From assembly GCF_001548055.1 (NCBI RefSeq), contig NZ_AP014724.1:1-64000 (forward strand): a stretch of DNA of 64,000 nucleotides, read 5' to 3'. The notes beneath the pieces were generated by a model. The model was not told the DNA's origin. It did not search any database and saw nothing but the letters and a program-made list of their open reading frames with translations. The translations under genes were made by a program, and so were the position numbers. Numbering within the stretch: the first letter of the stretch is position 1; each line of letters begins with the position of its first letter. Below are positions 62,548 through 64,000 of this stretch, in pieces. The stretch is from Sulfurospirillum cavolei (GTDB lineage Bacteria; Campylobacterota; Campylobacteria; Campylobacterales; Sulfurospirillaceae).

Positions 62548-63717
62548 TTACGCGATGTCGTGAGGTTGTTCGACGATAAAGCCTTGGAAAAGATCACAGC
62601 CGAGGGTTCGAGCAATCTCGCGTGCGGCGCGCGAGTTGAGTTGCGAAGCAATTGTTTTGATGCCCTGCTTACGGGCAAGATCGATCATCGCATTGCAGGT
62701 TGCTTGTGCTTTAGGATCAATCGCAAAATCACGGATAAGACGGCCGTGAAGCTTCACGTAATCCACGCATCCTTGCGGAAAATAGGCAAGATATTCCGCA
62801 CTTTTCACGTTATCCAAAATCAGCGTAAACCCCTCTTGTTTCAGCGTACTTAAGCTCTTTAAGAGCAATTCGCACGGCGTTTTTCCTTCACATTCAACCT
62901 CAAGCCATACGTTTTTCGGATCGACGCGGTGTCGTAAAAATGCCAAACGCTCCGCATCAAGGAGATCTTCGTACGAAAGATTGAGCGCAATACGGCGATG
63001 CGCGGTTTGGGTTAATTGGCACGCTTTGTGGACGATACTGCGAAACAAAGCATCGTATAAACCGCGTTCGTGTGCGATTTTGAGGAAAAGTTTCGGCGAC
63101 TGTAACGTTTGGCGATCACACAAGCGCAAAAGACCTTCGTAATAGCATGCCTGTTCTGAAAGATCGACGACGGCTTGGCAATGAAGCGTAATATTTTCGC
63201 GTTCGATCGCTTGTTTCATCATCGTTTCTACCGCTTCTTCGCTTTCGCTAAGGAGCGTATTGGCAAATTCAGAGTAGGTTACGAAAGGTTGATCTTCCGT
63301 TTTGGCAACGCGTAGTGCTTTTTGGGCTTTTTCCAGAGCGTTGAAATGATCGAAACTGATGCCGATAACGGTTTCGACGCGAATGGTCTGATCGTTATAA
63401 TCGTAGTCGAGATTTTTAAGCGTATCGAGCAGTGCAAAGATGAGGTTTTCCATTTTTGAAAGTTCAAACGGAGCATTTTGCAAGAGTATAAATGTGTCGT
63501 CGACGAAGCGATAAAGCGTCATTTCGTACGATAGGGCAAAAGTTTGGAGCGTTTGGGCAAAACGACGCAAAATAAAATCGCCGCCTTCGTCGCCGTGCGC
63601 GATCGTAATAGCTTTAAAGCGTTTGATATCGACGAGAAACAGCTTCGGGCTCTTACATGTCATCATCGCTTCTGAAAAAACATCGAGCGAAGCGACGTCG
63701 GTTAACCGATCTTTCAT
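62548..63717 (-). CDS. Degenerate GGDEF-EAL protein, cytoplasmic
   Basis: A 389-residue protein starting at ATG 63717, which overlaps mobA as ATGA. A GGDEF-like domain (about 8-155) has RFVDDTF where GGDEF should be, and an EAL-like domain (about 165-389) has YYEGLLRL, LILDNVKS in place of the DDFG loop, and YVKLHG with His instead of the catalytic Asp. The EAL Glu survives, but the metal and base residues do not, so catalysis is unlikely. No membrane segment. A longer open frame upstream runs into mobA and is not used. Confidence 0.82.
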   Translation of the reverse strand: MKDRLTDVASLDVFSEAMMTCKSPKLFLVDIKRFKAITIAHGDEGGDFILRRFAQTLQTFALSYEMTLYRFVDDTFILLQNAPFELSKMENLIFALLDTLKNLDYDYNDQTIRVETVIGISFDHFNALEKAQKALRVAKTEDQPFVTYSEFANTLLSESEEAVETMMKQAIERENITLHCQAVVDLSEQACYYEGLLRLCDRQTLQSPKLFLKIAHERGLYDALFRSIVHKACQLTQTAHRRIALNLSYEDLLDAERLAFLRHRVDPKNVWLEVECEGKTPCELLLKSLSTLKQEGFTLILDNVKSAEYLAYFPQGCVDYVKLHGRLIRDFAIDPKAQATCNAMIDLARKQGIKTIASQLNSRAAREIARTLGCDLFQGFIVEQPHDIA

Positions 63718-64000
63718 AAGCGTCTCTTTGCCTCTTCGTATTCGTCGGGATGATTGACGTTGAAAAAAAGTGCGTCGTCTTGAAACGAAACGAAACGTGT
63801 ACGGCTTTGTGCTAAAACCGAACGTATTTTGTGTTCGTTGTGCTCCAAAAGCGTTCGAATGACGGGAATGATCGAGGGCGAATAGATCGCGCACAATTGA
63901 TGCGAAGACGAAGAGGACGTCGCAACGAGCGCATCGGTTTCGTCATTGAGGTTCGCATACAGCGTTTCAAAGACTTCGGGGGTGACAAAAGGCGTATCGA
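63714..64000 (-). CDS. mobA: Molybdenum cofactor guanylyltransferase MobA, C-terminal part
   Basis: The gene is cut by the window end; the visible 95 residues run from DTPFVTPEVF, the family's metal/nucleotide loop, to LFFNVNHPDEYEEAK near the C-terminus, both typical of MobA. MobA joins GMP to molybdopterin to make the bis-MGD cofactor used by PsrA/PhsA-type enzymes such as the two in this window. Its stop overlaps the start of the GGDEF-EAL gene by four bases. Confidence 0.9.
   Translation of the reverse strand, partial: DTPFVTPEVFETLYANLNDETDALVATSSSSSHQLCAIYSPSIIPVIRTLLEHNEHKIRSVLAQSRTRFVSFQDDALFFNVNHPDEYEEAKRRL

Noticed and set aside
63718-63894. Longer N-terminus for the second GGDEF-EAL protein
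   Set aside because: The extra frame overlaps the conserved MobA C-terminus, and ATG 63717 with ATGA overlap is a better start.

Overview
The window reads as the start of a Campylobacterota (Epsilonproteobacteria) chromosome, most likely Sulfurospirillum or a close relative. It opens with DnaA boxes and the order dnaA-dnaN-gyrB. The 16S rRNA, the extended -10 promoters without clear -35 boxes, and families such as DUF3373, the tandem NosL-like protein and the FmdE-type protein fit that group. The genus is an inference from memory; a 16S search would settle it. I see no prophage, transposase, integrase or CRISPR array.

Layout. 1-8.05 kb: oriC, dnaA, dnaN, then a tight run gyrB / degenerate GGDEF-EAL protein / queF / HD-domain protein. 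8.07-11 kb: SRP RNA on the minus strand, ung-mutY, and an MFS exporter. 11.1-15.6 kb: a lipoprotein and a Sel1 protein, four tRNAs (Ser, Cys, Leu, Gly), ilvD, a MarC protein and a small Cys-rich protein. 15.6-23.5 kb (minus): an uptake locus of SAM methyltransferase, periplasmic binding protein, FecCD-type permease, ATPase, TonB-dependent receptor, FmdE-like zinc-ribbon protein, ExbB, ExbD and TonB. 23.6-33.1 kb: chemoreceptor, galU, pyrG, recJ, pcm-like methyltransferase, nitrilase, nrdB and a BioC-like methyltransferase.

33.6-46.9 kb is the most distinctive part. Two parallel respiratory operons each encode a Tat-exported molybdopterin oxidoreductase of the PsrA/PhsA type, a four-cluster Fe-S subunit, an NrfD-type membrane subunit and a lipoprotein with three rhodanese domains. 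The two rhodanese genes are about 99% identical, while the other subunits have diverged except for short islands of exact identity. Between the operons lie a small exported protein of a heme-less, cytochrome-c-like family, a LysR regulator and another small exported protein. The set suggests sulfur-compound respiration in which an outer- or inner-membrane-anchored rhodanese carries sulfane sulfur to the reductase.

47-53.5 kb: a BAX-inhibitor-like membrane protein and a complete rRNA operon (16S, tRNA-Ile, tRNA-Ala, 23S, 5S), the 5S with what looks like its own promoter. 53.8-64 kb: two near-identical copies of the small heme-less family, a DUF3373 outer-membrane protein, a DUF3862 lipoprotein, a DUF4405-like membrane protein, a coiled-coil protein, a DUF493 protein, moaC, an RRM protein, outer-membrane phospholipase A with an N-terminal helical repeat region, a Dabb protein, a double NosL protein, a second degenerate GGDEF-EAL protein and the 3' end of mobA. 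moaC and mobA supply the molybdenum cofactor that the two oxidoreductases need.

Across the window the 10-bp palindrome TTACATGTAA occurs exactly at least eight times, far above chance, and I cannot assign it a role.
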